Made by a program: the position numbers and the translations under genes. This document shows positions 43,463 to 52,846 of a DNA stretch of 64,000 nucleotides, piece by piece (position 1 is the stretch's first letter; each line of letters starts with the position of its first letter). The notes beneath the pieces were generated by a model. That model was not told where the DNA came from. It saw only the letters and a list, made by a program, of their open reading frames with translations, and did not search any database. The DNA comes from Acinetobacter lanii (lineage in GTDB: Bacteria; Pseudomonadota; Gammaproteobacteria; Pseudomonadales; Moraxellaceae): positions 2,666,001 to 2,730,000 of the forward strand of contig NZ_CP049916.1 in assembly GCF_011578285.1 (NCBI RefSeq). Direction: 5' to 3'.

Positions 43463-44275
43463 ATGATTTATCAGGTGCATCATTTACATTGTGGCAGTAT
43501 GTGTCCTTTTTGCGCACCCCTGTTTGGGCAAAAGGGTTTAAAAGCAGAAGTGGTGTGTCATTGCCTATTGCTCGAAACAGATCAAGGCTTGGTACTGATC
43601 GATACCGGTTTAGGCTTGCAGGATTATTTGTGTGCTGAAGAACGTTTGGGCAGCTTTATTACCCGTTTCGGCACCATTCAACAAAGCTTAAACCTCTCTG
43701 CAGTGGGTCAAATTCAAAAACTTGGTTTTAAAGCCACAGATGTTAAACATATTATTGTGACGCATTTGGATTTTGACCATGCCGGCGGTATTTCAGATTT
43801 TCCACAAGCCATGGTGCATGTGCTGTCCAGCGAATATAACGCCACTCAACATTTCAGTTATAAAAATAAATATCGCTATCGCACCCAACAGTTCAACAAA
43901 CATCGGCATTGGAACTTTGTAGAGCCTATATACGGTGAATCTTGGTTCAACTTAGAAAAGGTGCAAGGCTTTAAAATCTTTCAGGATGATATTTTACTGA
44001 TTCCACTTTTGGGGCATACTGAAGGTCATTGTGGCGTCGCCATTCAATATCAAGGTCAATGGTTGCTGTTTTGCGGTGATGCCTATTATTCGCATCAACA
44101 ATTGAACCCTCAAAACAAATTGCCCGCTTTAAACTTGACGGAACGCTTATTTGCCCATAACAATATGGCACGTATTCGAAGTTTAAAGCAAATCCAACAA
44201 TTGGCACTTGAGCAACCTCAGATCGAAATTATGTGTGCGCATGATCCGGTCGAACTGAAACGCTATCAAACATAA
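43463..44275 (+). CDS. Metallo-beta-lactamase-fold hydrolase
   Basis: The 270-residue cytoplasmic protein has the metal-site motif THLDFDHAGG near residues 111-120 and further ligands in LLGHTEGHCGV and FCGDAYY. The pattern resembles N-acyl homoserine lactonase-type members of the superfamily, but the motif is shared by many hydrolases, so no substrate is assigned. It lies 21 bases before a lipoprotein phosphatase gene on the same strand, suggesting co-transcription. Confidence 0.85.
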   Translation: MIYQVHHLHCGSMCPFCAPLFGQKGLKAEVVCHCLLLETDQGLVLIDTGLGLQDYLCAEERLGSFITRFGTIQQSLNLSAVGQIQKLGFKATDVKHIIVTHLDFDHAGGISDFPQAMVHVLSSEYNATQHFSYKNKYRYRTQQFNKHRHWNFVEPIYGESWFNLEKVQGFKIFQDDILLIPLLGHTEGHCGVAIQYQGQWLLFCGDAYYSHQQLNPQNKLPALNLTERLFAHNNMARIRSLKQIQQLALEQPQIEIMCAHDPVELKRYQT

Positions 44276-44296
44276 CAATAAAAACAGGTAAACATT

Positions 44297-44911
44297 ATGC
44301 TGCAACCCAATACGATCAGACTTAAGCTGTTATCTTTGATTCTTTTGAGCAGTATGCCTCTTTCTGGATGTATCAAAACTGCACCACTTGATGTGCAACA
44401 GCGCCCGCAGGATTGGGGCATGCAGATTAGCAATGAGCACAATTTCTATCAGATCAGTAACACCTTATACCGCAGTGAACAACCTGATGATCAATTGCTT
44501 GCTGAACTGCAAAAACATCAGATTGGCACCGTGATTAATCTACGCAGCCGCGATAAAGATCAGGAAAATTTAGGCCATACTCAACTCAAATTGGTACATA
44601 TTCCAATTCATACTTGGGCGATGGATCGTGAAGATTTACTCAAAGTCATGCAACAGATTCAACAGGCCAAAAACAATAATGAAAAAGTTTTAATCCATTG
44701 CTATCACGGCTCTGACCGTACCGGCGCAAGTGTGGCAATGTATCGGATTATCTTTGAACATTGGAGTATTGAGGATGCATTACGTGAAATGAAACATGGT
44801 GGCTACGGTTTTCATGTCATTTGGCAAAATATTCCGAAAATTTTCACCCCTGAAAATATAAAATGGATCCGAGAGCAACTCTCGAATCCATCTGAATTTA
44901 GCCCAACATAA
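44297..44911 (+). CDS. Lipoprotein with dual-specificity phosphatase domain
   Basis: The 204-residue protein has a lipobox ending LSGC (C25), so it is an envelope lipoprotein. The phosphatase signature HCYHGSDRTG is intact, with nucleophile C134 and R140. The upstream IGTVINLRSRDKDQEN segment is typical of tyrosine or dual-specificity phosphatases such as those acting on phosphoinositides or proteins. A periplasmic phosphatase of this fold is not common and its substrate is unknown. It ends 7 bases before the stop of the convergent SPOR gene. Confidence 0.84.
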   Translation: MLQPNTIRLKLLSLILLSSMPLSGCIKTAPLDVQQRPQDWGMQISNEHNFYQISNTLYRSEQPDDQLLAELQKHQIGTVINLRSRDKDQENLGHTQLKLVHIPIHTWAMDREDLLKVMQQIQQAKNNNEKVLIHCYHGSDRTGASVAMYRIIFEHWSIEDALREMKHGGYGFHVIWQNIPKIFTPENIKWIREQLSNPSEFSPT

Positions 44912-44918
44912 AATAAAT

Positions 44919-45935
44919 TTAGCGTTTGTCGAGCGGTACCCAGTCAATCACCCATGCAGATTTCATATTCAAGCTGTCATCGGCATTGATCTTCTTACGT
45001 GTCGCATCTGCGGTTTCACGGTCTTTGGATGGTCCAACCATGATACGAATCCCTTTAGAGGTAGGACTCTTGGTCACTTTATAACCTTTAGCACGAAGTT
45101 TGGCGGCAACAGCATCCGCGTTGGCTTCATTGGCAGCCAGTGCCACTTGCACCATCCACTGTTTATCGCCATTTTCAAGTAGATCACGGGCTTTTTCAGC
45201 TTCAGCTTTCTTTTTGGCCTCTTCGGCTTTTTTCTTCTTCTCTTCAGCTAATTTTTTCGCTGCCGCATCGGCTTTGGCTTTTTCATCGGCTGCCTTTTTC
45301 TCAGCAGCTTTTTTCTCTGCCGCTAATTTTTCAGCTGAAGATTTTTGTTCAGCTGCTTTTTTGGCTTCCTCAGCTTTCTTCTTGGCTTCTTCAGCTTTTA
45401 GCTTCGCTGTTTCAGCAAGACGTTTCTGTTCAGCAGTTTGTTGTGCTGTTTTGTTTGCATCCGCTTTCGCCTGTTCATTTTTGGCTTTGAGCTGCTCTAA
45501 CTTTTTCTGTTCTGCTTTGGTTTTTTCATCTTCAATCAACTCAGGTGGAATACTGTCCGAGGTTTGTTGATTGGCATTACGGCGCTGGTTCATAGCTGCA
45601 TATTCTTCGGCCGCTTTTCGGGCAGCTTCAGCTTCAACTTGTTGTTGCTGACGTAAGAATTCCGCAGACTTGGCTTCTTGCTCAGCCACGGCTTTTTCAC
45701 GGGCACGGCGCTGTTCTTCAAGCAAACGTTTTTCTGTTTCGACATCAACCGTCAGAGGTTGCAACTGAACTGGCTCAGCAGGTGCACCGTGTTCTTGTAC
45801 ATTTTCAACAGGTGGCGTAGGCACTTGGTTATGATGTATTTCTTCTTTGCCTTTTAAAAGCAGTGCAGCAAGGAGCACCCCACCACCCAATAAAACAACG
45901 CCACCCATCCAACGTTGTTTGTTATTCATTGACAT
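44919..45935 (-). CDS. SPOR-domain membrane protein (DedD-like)
   Basis: The 338-residue protein has one N-terminal membrane helix (about 10-27). A long Lys/Ala/Glu-rich coiled-coil region from about 65 to 255 follows, then a C-terminal SPOR domain (WMVQVALAANEANADAVAAK onward) that binds denuded peptidoglycan at the division site. The layout resembles DedD and related cell-division proteins. It is the last gene of the trpA-accD-folC-SPOR run and overlaps folC by 14 bases; folC-dedD order is known in other gammaproteobacteria. Confidence 0.87.
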   Translation of the reverse strand: MSMNNKQRWMGGVVLLGGGVLLAALLLKGKEEIHHNQVPTPPVENVQEHGAPAEPVQLQPLTVDVETEKRLLEEQRRAREKAVAEQEAKSAEFLRQQQQVEAEAARKAAEEYAAMNQRRNANQQTSDSIPPELIEDEKTKAEQKKLEQLKAKNEQAKADANKTAQQTAEQKRLAETAKLKAEEAKKKAEEAKKAAEQKSSAEKLAAEKKAAEKKAADEKAKADAAAKKLAEEKKKKAEEAKKKAEAEKARDLLENGDKQWMVQVALAANEANADAVAAKLRAKGYKVTKSPTSKGIRIMVGPSKDRETADATRKKINADDSLNMKSAWVIDWVPLDKR

Positions 45936-47211
45936 TCTCTAAATACTCCCAGACCGCTTCTAAGGTATGAAACGAACCACACACCAAAATCAGCTGATTA
46001 TTATTGCTTTGTTCAAGTGCTGATTGAAATGCGACTTGTATATTTTCAAAATTTTCGACAGATTCGCCGTGTAATGCTGCTTCTAATTGTGGCAATGGTG
46101 CCGCACGAGGCACATTCATTGGCGCAATTTTCCACTTTAATACCGTATTTTTCAATAACTTGACCACAGAATTTATGTCTTTATCGGCCAACATTGAAAA
46201 AACAGCAATCACTTCTGTGTACTGTTTATTGTATTCTAAGAATTTACGCAATTGCTTTAACAAAAATTCAACACCGTGCGGATTATGTCCGGCATCAAAA
46301 ATCACCGTCTTGTCTTGAATGCTGCGAACTTCAAAACGCCCTTGAAGTTTTGCGCTCTGGATGCCCTTCGCAATCGCTTGTTGGCTGACCTGAAGTCCAC
46401 TGACTAAAATCGCTGCCACTGCTGTTGATATATTATCAACCGCCAAAGAGCCTAGAGGTAATTTAAGCGTGGTGCCTGAGCTGGCAAAGTTCCACGTTTG
46501 ACCATCGAGCGTATCCTGATAGAAATAATCACGATTCAAAGCATATAACTGAGCATTACATTCAGTGACTTTATCTTGAATGGCCTGCGGTAGCTGTTGC
46601 TGGCCCCCAAAAATCACTGGAATATTCGGACGAATGATGCCGGCTTTTTCAAAGGCAATTTTTTCAATGGTATCACCGAGCCAATCGGTATGATCAAGTC
46701 CAATATTGGTAATCACCGCGACATTGGGGTTGACCACATTGACGACATCGAGTCGACCACCGAGTCCCACTTCAAGCACCCAAACATCACAAGCCTTGTG
46801 TTTAAAAATCACAAAAGCTGCCAAAGTCGTGGCTTCAAAAAAAGATAAAGACAGATTACATGCACGGCGCGCTTGATCGACCAAGACAAAAGCATCAATC
46901 AAAGATTGATCATCCACTTCTTGCCCTGCCAATTTGACGCGTTCATTAAAACGATAAATATGGGGAGATTGGTACAGACCAACATTGTAACCTTGAGCAT
47001 TCAATATAGATGCCAAAGTGGTCGAAGTTGAGCCTTTGCCATTGGTACCGGCAACGGTCAGCACTGTTGCATCAGGTGTGATTACACCCAATTTTTCAGC
47101 CACAGGGATGACCCGTTCTAAACCTAAATCAATCCCTGTAACGTGAACATGGCTCCAATAATCGAGCCATGTTTGTAAATCATCAGTTTCTAATGGTGCT
47201 ATGTGCATCAA
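45922..47211 (-). CDS. folC: Folylpolyglutamate synthase / dihydrofolate synthase FolC
   Basis: FolC adds glutamate to dihydropteroate and then further glutamates to folates, using ATP. The 429-residue protein has the Mur-ligase-type P-loop GTNGKGSTST and the conserved motif VWVLEVGLGGRLDVVN. IFDAGHNPHG marks the C-terminal domain. It overlaps accD by 4 bases and the SPOR gene by 14 bases, indicating a tightly coupled unit. Confidence 0.95.
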   Translation of the reverse strand: MMHIAPLETDDLQTWLDYWSHVHVTGIDLGLERVIPVAEKLGVITPDATVLTVAGTNGKGSTSTTLASILNAQGYNVGLYQSPHIYRFNERVKLAGQEVDDQSLIDAFVLVDQARRACNLSLSFFEATTLAAFVIFKHKACDVWVLEVGLGGRLDVVNVVNPNVAVITNIGLDHTDWLGDTIEKIAFEKAGIIRPNIPVIFGGQQQLPQAIQDKVTECNAQLYALNRDYFYQDTLDGQTWNFASSGTTLKLPLGSLAVDNISTAVAAILVSGLQVSQQAIAKGIQSAKLQGRFEVRSIQDKTVIFDAGHNPHGVEFLLKQLRKFLEYNKQYTEVIAVFSMLADKDINSVVKLLKNTVLKWKIAPMNVPRAAPLPQLEAALHGESVENFENIQVAFQSALEQSNNNQLILVCGSFHTLEAVWEYLENVNE

Positions 47212-48107
47212 GGCAAATTCATCAACTTCGCTACAATACGGTAAACTGTATCACGTAATGCATGACGATGGACAATTTGATCGACCACACCATGATCAAG
47301 CAAAAATTCAGCACGTTGGAACGGTTCTTCCAATTTTTCGCGAACGGTCTGCTCAATCACACGCTTACCTGCAAAGCCAATCATGGCTTTTGGTTCAGCA
47401 ATATGTACGTCACCCAACATGGCCAATGATGCCGTTACACCGCCATACACTGGATGGGTCAGCACCACAATATACGGTACACGTGCTTCTTTCATCTTTT
47501 GAATCGCTGCTGAAGTACGTGCCATTTGCATCAAGGACAACATGCCTTCTTGCATACGAGCACCACCCGACGCGGCAAAGCAGATCAGCGGTTGTTGGCT
47601 GGCAATGGCTTTTTCAGCCGCTTGAACAAAACGGTCACCGACCACTGTGCCCATTGAACCCCCCATAAAATCAAACTCAAATGCAGCCGCAATCATCGGC
47701 AAACCTTTGATTTGACCCTGCATCACCACCAAGGCTTCAGTTTCGCCGGTTTTTTCTTGTGCTTCTTTCATCCGCACAGGATAAGCTTTGCTATCGACGA
47801 ACTTGAGTGGATCTTTTGCGACAAACTCTTGCCCCAACTCTTGACCAGATTGGTCAAAGAACCAGTTCAAACGATCGCGTGCTTTCATTTTCAAATGTTC
47901 GTCACACTGTGGGCAAACATAGGCATTGAACGACATCGCGGTACGCGTTACCAAAGCATGACATTCAGGGCACTCAATCGTAGGCTCTGTAAATGTGGCT
48001 TTTAGTGTTTGTTGTTCGTCGGGAATATGAATACCCGGCACAGAACGATCTGTCCAAGGGGTAACAGGGCTCAATACTTTACCCGATTTCACTTCTTCTT
48101 GACTCAT
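47208..48107 (-). CDS. accD: Acetyl-CoA carboxylase carboxyltransferase beta subunit AccD
   Basis: AccD together with AccA transfers the carboxyl group from biotin to acetyl-CoA, giving malonyl-CoA. The 299-residue protein carries the N-terminal zinc ribbon CPEC...CPQC (four cysteines) and the oxyanion-hole region [12 protein letters not shown]. Its ends overlap folC and trpA by 4 bases each. Confidence 0.96.
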   Translation of the reverse strand: MSQEEVKSGKVLSPVTPWTDRSVPGIHIPDEQQTLKATFTEPTIECPECHALVTRTAMSFNAYVCPQCDEHLKMKARDRLNWFFDQSGQELGQEFVAKDPLKFVDSKAYPVRMKEAQEKTGETEALVVMQGQIKGLPMIAAAFEFDFMGGSMGTVVGDRFVQAAEKAIASQQPLICFAASGGARMQEGMLSLMQMARTSAAIQKMKEARVPYIVVLTHPVYGGVTASLAMLGDVHIAEPKAMIGFAGKRVIEQTVREKLEEPFQRAEFLLDHGVVDQIVHRHALRDTVYRIVAKLMNLP

Positions 48108-48907
48108 ACTAACTCATCGAGCGCAGCTCGAAGCTCCTTAACTTTATTGACTGCTTGCTCAGCAGCTTGTTCTGGTGCGAGGTTTGCAAAAGGTTTTACA
48201 AAGGCACTTCCAACAATCACAGCGTCTGCAACACTACCCATCGCTTTCGCAGAAGCAGCATCACTGATCCCGAATCCAACACCGACTGGCACTTGTGTCA
48301 CAGCCTTAATTTTTTCAATGCGTGCCGCAGCTTCTGCTACATCCAAGGTCGCAGCGCCTGTCACCCCTTTGAGTGACACATAATAAATAAAGCCGCTGGC
48401 TTGGTTGGCAACGTGCTGAATACGCTCATCCGTAGAGGTCGGTGCAAGCAGGAAGATTTGATCCATGTCATATTTCTTCAATACCACGTCTAAATCTTTG
48501 GCTTCTTCAGGCGGTAAGTCCACCAAAAGCACGCCATCTACACCGCTCTCAGAAGCAATCGAGACAAAACGCTCATAGCCAATCACTTCGACAGGGTTTA
48601 AATAGCCCATCAAAACCACTGGGGTTTCAGCATCTTTTTCACGGAATTGCTTGACCATATTCAATGCGTCAAGGGTATTGGTGCCTGCTGCCAAAGCACG
48701 CTCTGCAGCAAGGGCAATCACGGGGCCATCTGCCATTGGGTCGGAAAATGGTAATCCAAGTTCAATTACATCTACGCCTGCGTCAACCATTTGATGAAGC
48801 AGTGGCACCGTCACGTGTGGATGCGGGTCACCAGCCATTACATACGAAACTAAAGCTTTACGCTGTTGAGATTTAAGCTGTGCAAATCGTGTGGCTAAAC
48901 GTGACAT
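48104..48907 (-). CDS. trpA: Tryptophan synthase alpha subunit TrpA
   Basis: TrpA cleaves indole-3-glycerol phosphate and passes indole to TrpB. The catalytic Glu and Asp are in the segment [19 protein letters not shown] near residues 47-65, and the phosphate-binding GVGFGI loop is present. The 267-residue length is normal. It is first of the run trpA-accD-folC-SPOR; trpB is not in the window upstream. Confidence 0.96.
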   Translation of the reverse strand: MSRLATRFAQLKSQQRKALVSYVMAGDPHPHVTVPLLHQMVDAGVDVIELGLPFSDPMADGPVIALAAERALAAGTNTLDALNMVKQFREKDAETPVVLMGYLNPVEVIGYERFVSIASESGVDGVLLVDLPPEEAKDLDVVLKKYDMDQIFLLAPTSTDERIQHVANQASGFIYYVSLKGVTGAATLDVAEAAARIEKIKAVTQVPVGVGFGISDAASAKAMGSVADAVIVGSAFVKPFANLAPEQAAEQAVNKVKELRAALDELV

Positions 48908-49255
48908 AGGATTGTACTTTCCTTGAATCGTAATATTGAGGAGTTGGTTTTGTAAAATACAAGACGAGCCATTGTAACGCTATTTTTTACCCATTGAATA
49001 GAGTGAATAAACAGCATCAGACCATCTTGTATCCTTGCCACAACCCGAATGCACATTTATCAATATTTTGATTTTTTTCACAATGATCAAAAACACCTAT
49101 TTTTTGGGTTTTTTGAAGTGCTTCAATCTGTGGTTTCGTGAGTGCTGGTCTGTAAAAATCGATCAAATCAAACCATTTACGGTTTACATTTTAATTTTTC
49201 TAAAATCACAAAAGCTGTTTTATACTACGCGCGCTTACTTATTTGTTACTTTTTT
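48908..49255. other. Divergent region between trpA and the antiporter gene
   Basis: 348 bases without a supported gene; a TATACT hexamer at 49221-49226 could be a -10 box for the antiporter but no convincing -35 partner is seen. Confidence 0.55.
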
Positions 49256-50593
49256 ATGACCACACACTCCCCAGGTAACGCTCAACCTCGAGCGCTTGCC
49301 CTGCTACCGCTTATTCTTTTTTTGGCCATTTTTCTGGGCAGCGGTATTTACCACACTGTGATTGGAACTGAATTTGCGTTCTATCAAGTGAAAGCCCCTG
49401 TGGCTGCACTGCCCGCTGTCATTCTTGCTGTACTGATGTATCGAGGCAAACTCAACGATGCCATTGACGAATTTTTAAAGGGTGCCAGTCATCCCAATCT
49501 GATTCTGATGTTTATGGTGTTTATGCTTGCCGGTGCATTTGCCAGCGTGACGGGTGCCATTGGCAGTGTCGACTCCACCGTACAGTTTGGACTTTCCATT
49601 ATTTCACCTGAATACATTCTCCCGATGCTATTCGTGATTTCTGCCTTTATTGCCACCGCTATGGGCACTTCTATGGGCACCATTGCCGCCTGCGCCCCAA
49701 TTGCTTTTGGTTTTTCTCAAGCCACTGAAATCAATGCGCTGTATGCCGTGGGTGCTGTGGTGAGTGGTGCGATGTTTGGCGATAATTTGTCGATGATTTC
49801 CGACACCACCATTGCTGCGACACGTAGCCAAAATGTCGAATTACGCGATAAATTCCGGGTCAATGTTTGGATTGCAGTGCCTGCAGCTGTGATGACTTTG
49901 CTCGCGTATGTGTTGTTTAGTAATCATGCACAAAATATCCAATACAGTGACTACAACATTTGGTTGATGGTGCCTTATATCGCGGTGTTCTTTTTGGCAT
50001 TTTCCCGTTTGCATGTTTTGGCGGTGCTGAGCATTGGGATCTTAATCTCAGGGATCATGGGCTTATCTGTACAACCTAATTTTGATTTACTCAAGCTGAA
50101 TAGCTCAGTCTATGAAGGCTTTGTTGGTATGTTTGAAGTGGCATTATTGTCCATGCTGTTGGGCGGTATTTCTGCGATTATGGAAAAAGAAGGCGGTTTA
50201 AATTGGCTGATTCAACGCATTTACGCCCTGACTCGTTTATTTAAAATGAGTCAGCAACGTGCCGGTGAATTGGGCATTTGCTTTCTAGTGGTCTTTTCCA
50301 ATTTATTTGTGGCCAACAATACCGTTGCGATTATTTTATCCGGCGATATGGCACGTGAAGTGGCGAAAGAATACGGCGTTGATCCGAAACGTGCAGCCGC
50401 ATTACTCGATATTTTCTCTTGCGTGATTCAAGGTTTAATTCCATACGGCGCACAATTGTTGTTGGCTTGTTCTATCGCAAAAATGTCACCGATTGAATTG
50501 ATTGGCAATATTTACTACTGCTGGATTTTAGCGGTATGTGCCATTTTATCGATTGCGTTTCGCTACCCACGCCTCAAGCAAAAAGTCGTTTAA
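49256..50593 (+). CDS. NhaC-family Na+/H+ antiporter
   Basis: The 445-residue inner-membrane protein has about ten hydrophobic helices and the NhaC-type segments TAMGTSMGTIAACAPIAFGF and GAMFGDNLSMISDTTIAAT, in which polar residues break helices. I start at the ATG at 49256 (MTTHSPGNAQ); an open frame reaches 49142 but its residues are not membrane-like. Cations exchanged may be Na+, K+ or organic acids; some homologues are malate/lactate or arginine/ornithine exchangers. The terminator at 50663-50688 ends the transcript. Confidence 0.86.
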   Translation: MTTHSPGNAQPRALALLPLILFLAIFLGSGIYHTVIGTEFAFYQVKAPVAALPAVILAVLMYRGKLNDAIDEFLKGASHPNLILMFMVFMLAGAFASVTGAIGSVDSTVQFGLSIISPEYILPMLFVISAFIATAMGTSMGTIAACAPIAFGFSQATEINALYAVGAVVSGAMFGDNLSMISDTTIAATRSQNVELRDKFRVNVWIAVPAAVMTLLAYVLFSNHAQNIQYSDYNIWLMVPYIAVFFLAFSRLHVLAVLSIGILISGIMGLSVQPNFDLLKLNSSVYEGFVGMFEVALLSMLLGGISAIMEKEGGLNWLIQRIYALTRLFKMSQQRAGELGICFLVVFSNLFVANNTVAIILSGDMAREVAKEYGVDPKRAAALLDIFSCVIQGLIPYGAQLLLACSIAKMSPIELIGNIYYCWILAVCAILSIAFRYPRLKQKVV

Positions 50594-50662
50594 GCCGCTT
50601 TTTACCTTGCTCTAAGCATTGTTGCAATAAAACTGTTGCAACAAATAAGTAAGATCACATCA

Positions 50663-50688
50663 GGGTAAGCATAAGCTTGCCCTTTTTT
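50663..50688 (+). terminator. Terminator after the antiporter gene
   Basis: 8-base stem gggtaagc/gcttgccc with one G-T pair, loop ataa, then six T. Confidence 0.83.
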
Positions 50689-50710
50689 ATGCACGTTCCT
50701 TTTTATTGGT

Positions 50711-51739
50711 TTAGTGTCCTAAATTTTTCTTGGCTTGTAATAAGGTCTGTCCTGTATGGGCTTTATAGGCTCTTGCCAATGCCGATTGATCGGAATAGCC
50801 CAATTGAATGGCAATCTCAGTCAAATTCAGCTGTTTCTGTAATAGCTTTTCGCATTGTTGCATCCGTTCAGTTTCCAAAATCTGTTTAAACGAGCTGTTT
50901 AAATCACGTAATTGTCGCTGTAAGGTGCGAACCGATACATGTAACTCTTTGGCAATGTCTTCAATTTTAGGGGCTTGCTGTTGAATGCGAAGATACTCCG
51001 CCACAATCAAATGCAACTTTTGTGCTAACGTTTCATGCTGTGCCTTACTGGCGATCGCTTGCTCAGCCTGCTGGATTAAAAACTGAATCAGCGAGGGATC
51101 GGCGTGTTGTAACTTTAAATCTAAACTGCGTATGCCCATCAACATTTGGTATTCAGGCTGATGAAAACTCACTTCACAACTATAGAATTTTTGATAGTGA
51201 TACAGCGCCATTTTAGGCGCATGTGCAAAGCCAATACGCTCTAAAGGAAACTGTTGCAAGGGGACTATTTGCCGTGCCAAACCAATCATAAAAGCGGTGG
51301 TCATTTCATTGATCAAGTCATAGGCTTCATGGATAAAAGGCCAACTCAAACTCAAACAATCTTGCTGTTGTTGCACTTTCATTACGGCAATCTCATCGCC
51401 ATCGATCACCAACCGATTAAAACGCAAAATATAATCCAAAGCTTCAGCAATGCTGTCACTACGTGTCGCCATATAACCCAATACCCCGAAATGTTCAGGG
51501 CGTATATAGTGCGCCATTTCATAGATTAATTGCGGGCGCTGAAACTGTTGTTGAGTCAGTTCTATCATTTGACGAAACAGCGCATAAGAGGACTGCTGTG
51601 CAATTGGCAAACGCAGTACTGCTTCAATCTGTGCTTGTAAGGCTTTGAAAGATTCCCATGTAAAGGGATCGATCTGTTGTTCAGTGAAATAAATTTTCCA
51701 CAGGTGGAAGTAACCATTGGGAATCTGAATGTCTTTCAT
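50711..51739 (-). CDS. AraC-family transcriptional regulator
   Basis: The 342-residue regulator has an N-terminal ligand-binding domain of the Arabinose_bd/OruR type, in which HFGVLGYMATRSDSIAEALD stands near residues 93-112. A C-terminal double helix-turn-helix follows (IEDIAKELHVSVRTLQRQL and LTEIAIQLGYSDQSALARAY). Its start is divergent from a pair of ferritin-like protein genes 157 bases away, which are the natural candidate targets. Confidence 0.9.
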   Translation of the reverse strand: MKDIQIPNGYFHLWKIYFTEQQIDPFTWESFKALQAQIEAVLRLPIAQQSSYALFRQMIELTQQQFQRPQLIYEMAHYIRPEHFGVLGYMATRSDSIAEALDYILRFNRLVIDGDEIAVMKVQQQQDCLSLSWPFIHEAYDLINEMTTAFMIGLARQIVPLQQFPLERIGFAHAPKMALYHYQKFYSCEVSFHQPEYQMLMGIRSLDLKLQHADPSLIQFLIQQAEQAIASKAQHETLAQKLHLIVAEYLRIQQQAPKIEDIAKELHVSVRTLQRQLRDLNSSFKQILETERMQQCEKLLQKQLNLTEIAIQLGYSDQSALARAYKAHTGQTLLQAKKNLGH

Positions 51740-51896
51740 CGCACATCCTGTTTGAAGATGACATGTTTCATATTATTTTCTGACATTTTAAATTTTCATT
51801 TGTCGTAAAATGTATAAAAATTGGCAAGAACTGTCAAAACAAAGTGATCGATGCCCGACATACTGACATCATCTGAATCATGCCAGTAAAAATAAA

Positions 51897-52772
51897 ATGA
51901 ATGCATTGACCCAATATTCGGTTGAACCTGTGGTTCGCAAAAATCTTAATTTCAAACTGTCTGAAGTGCCACGTTTTTGGTTTGGTGGTGACCCGTTTCG
52001 CACCCGTATGTTTGATGCACTGAGCCTGACCTTTCCTGATGGTGAACGCTACTTTATTGAATGCGTCCGTTTGTTTAAGGACCAAATTAACGACCCTGAT
52101 TTACAACAACGTGTCGCTGATTTTATTCGTCAAGAAGCGCAGCATGGCATTGCGCATGACAAAATGAACCAAGTCATGCGTGAACAAGGCATGCCGGTCG
52201 ATCAGTTCATTTCCGTCATGAAAAAAATGTTCAAATTTGAACTGAGCAAACGCTCACCGCAATACAACATCGCCATGACCGCTGCCGCAGAACATCTAAC
52301 CGCGCTGATGGCAGAAACCTTTTATAGTCAAAAAGAAACTTTGCAAGATGCGCATCCTTATGTGCGTGCTTTATTGGCTTGGCATGCGATTGAAGAAATG
52401 GAACATCGTGATGTGGCATTTGATGTCATGAAACAAGTCGGCAATGTGCCTGAAACTACGCGTAAATTTGCGCTCGCTTTCACCACCGTATTAATGCTGA
52501 ACTTTACCATTTACCGTGCCAACATCATGCTAAAACATGATGGCTTTAGCCGCTTAGAGCGCCTAAAAATGACCGCAAAAGGTTTGCCTTGGTTTATCGG
52601 CAAAAAAGGCATGTTGACCGCCATGAAAGATCAATATTTGGATTGGTTTAAAGCTGACTTTCATCCGAGTCAGCATCCGGTGATTGCTCAATATCAAACG
52701 TGGGTGGACACACTTGAAGCCACGCAAGATCCGATTCAAGCCGGTGAAGCCTTTTGGCAAGCGGGAAAATAA
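51897..52772 (+). CDS. Metal-dependent hydrolase-type ferritin-like protein, copy 1
   Basis: This 291-residue protein belongs to the family annotated 'metal-dependent hydrolase' (PF10118). The sequence shows a two-metal carboxylate pattern: E80xxH83 in RQEAQHGIAH, E132-H133 in AAEHLTALM, and EEMEH at 166-170. Those motifs look more like a diiron ferritin fold than a classical hydrolase. A hydrophobic stretch at about 187-205 suggests membrane association. It is followed 74 bases later by a close paralogue and is divergent from an AraC regulator. Confidence 0.82.
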   Translation: MNALTQYSVEPVVRKNLNFKLSEVPRFWFGGDPFRTRMFDALSLTFPDGERYFIECVRLFKDQINDPDLQQRVADFIRQEAQHGIAHDKMNQVMREQGMPVDQFISVMKKMFKFELSKRSPQYNIAMTAAAEHLTALMAETFYSQKETLQDAHPYVRALLAWHAIEEMEHRDVAFDVMKQVGNVPETTRKFALAFTTVLMLNFTIYRANIMLKHDGFSRLERLKMTAKGLPWFIGKKGMLTAMKDQYLDWFKADFHPSQHPVIAQYQTWVDTLEATQDPIQAGEAFWQAGK

Positions 52773-52846
52773 ATGCATTTATCCCTCTGATGCCATGCTG
52801 CAATCGGCATGGATGCAATCATCATTATGAAAAAAAGATTATAAAA

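Noticed and set aside
45100..45570. 156-codon plus-strand frame rich in Ala, Ser and Phe
   Set aside because: It is the antisense of the Lys/Ala/Glu-rich coiled coil of the SPOR gene; such repeats open long frames on the opposite strand.
50621..50655. Repeated gttgcaac-like words after the antiporter gene
   Set aside because: A short inverted repeat without a T-run; the real terminator lies just after it.
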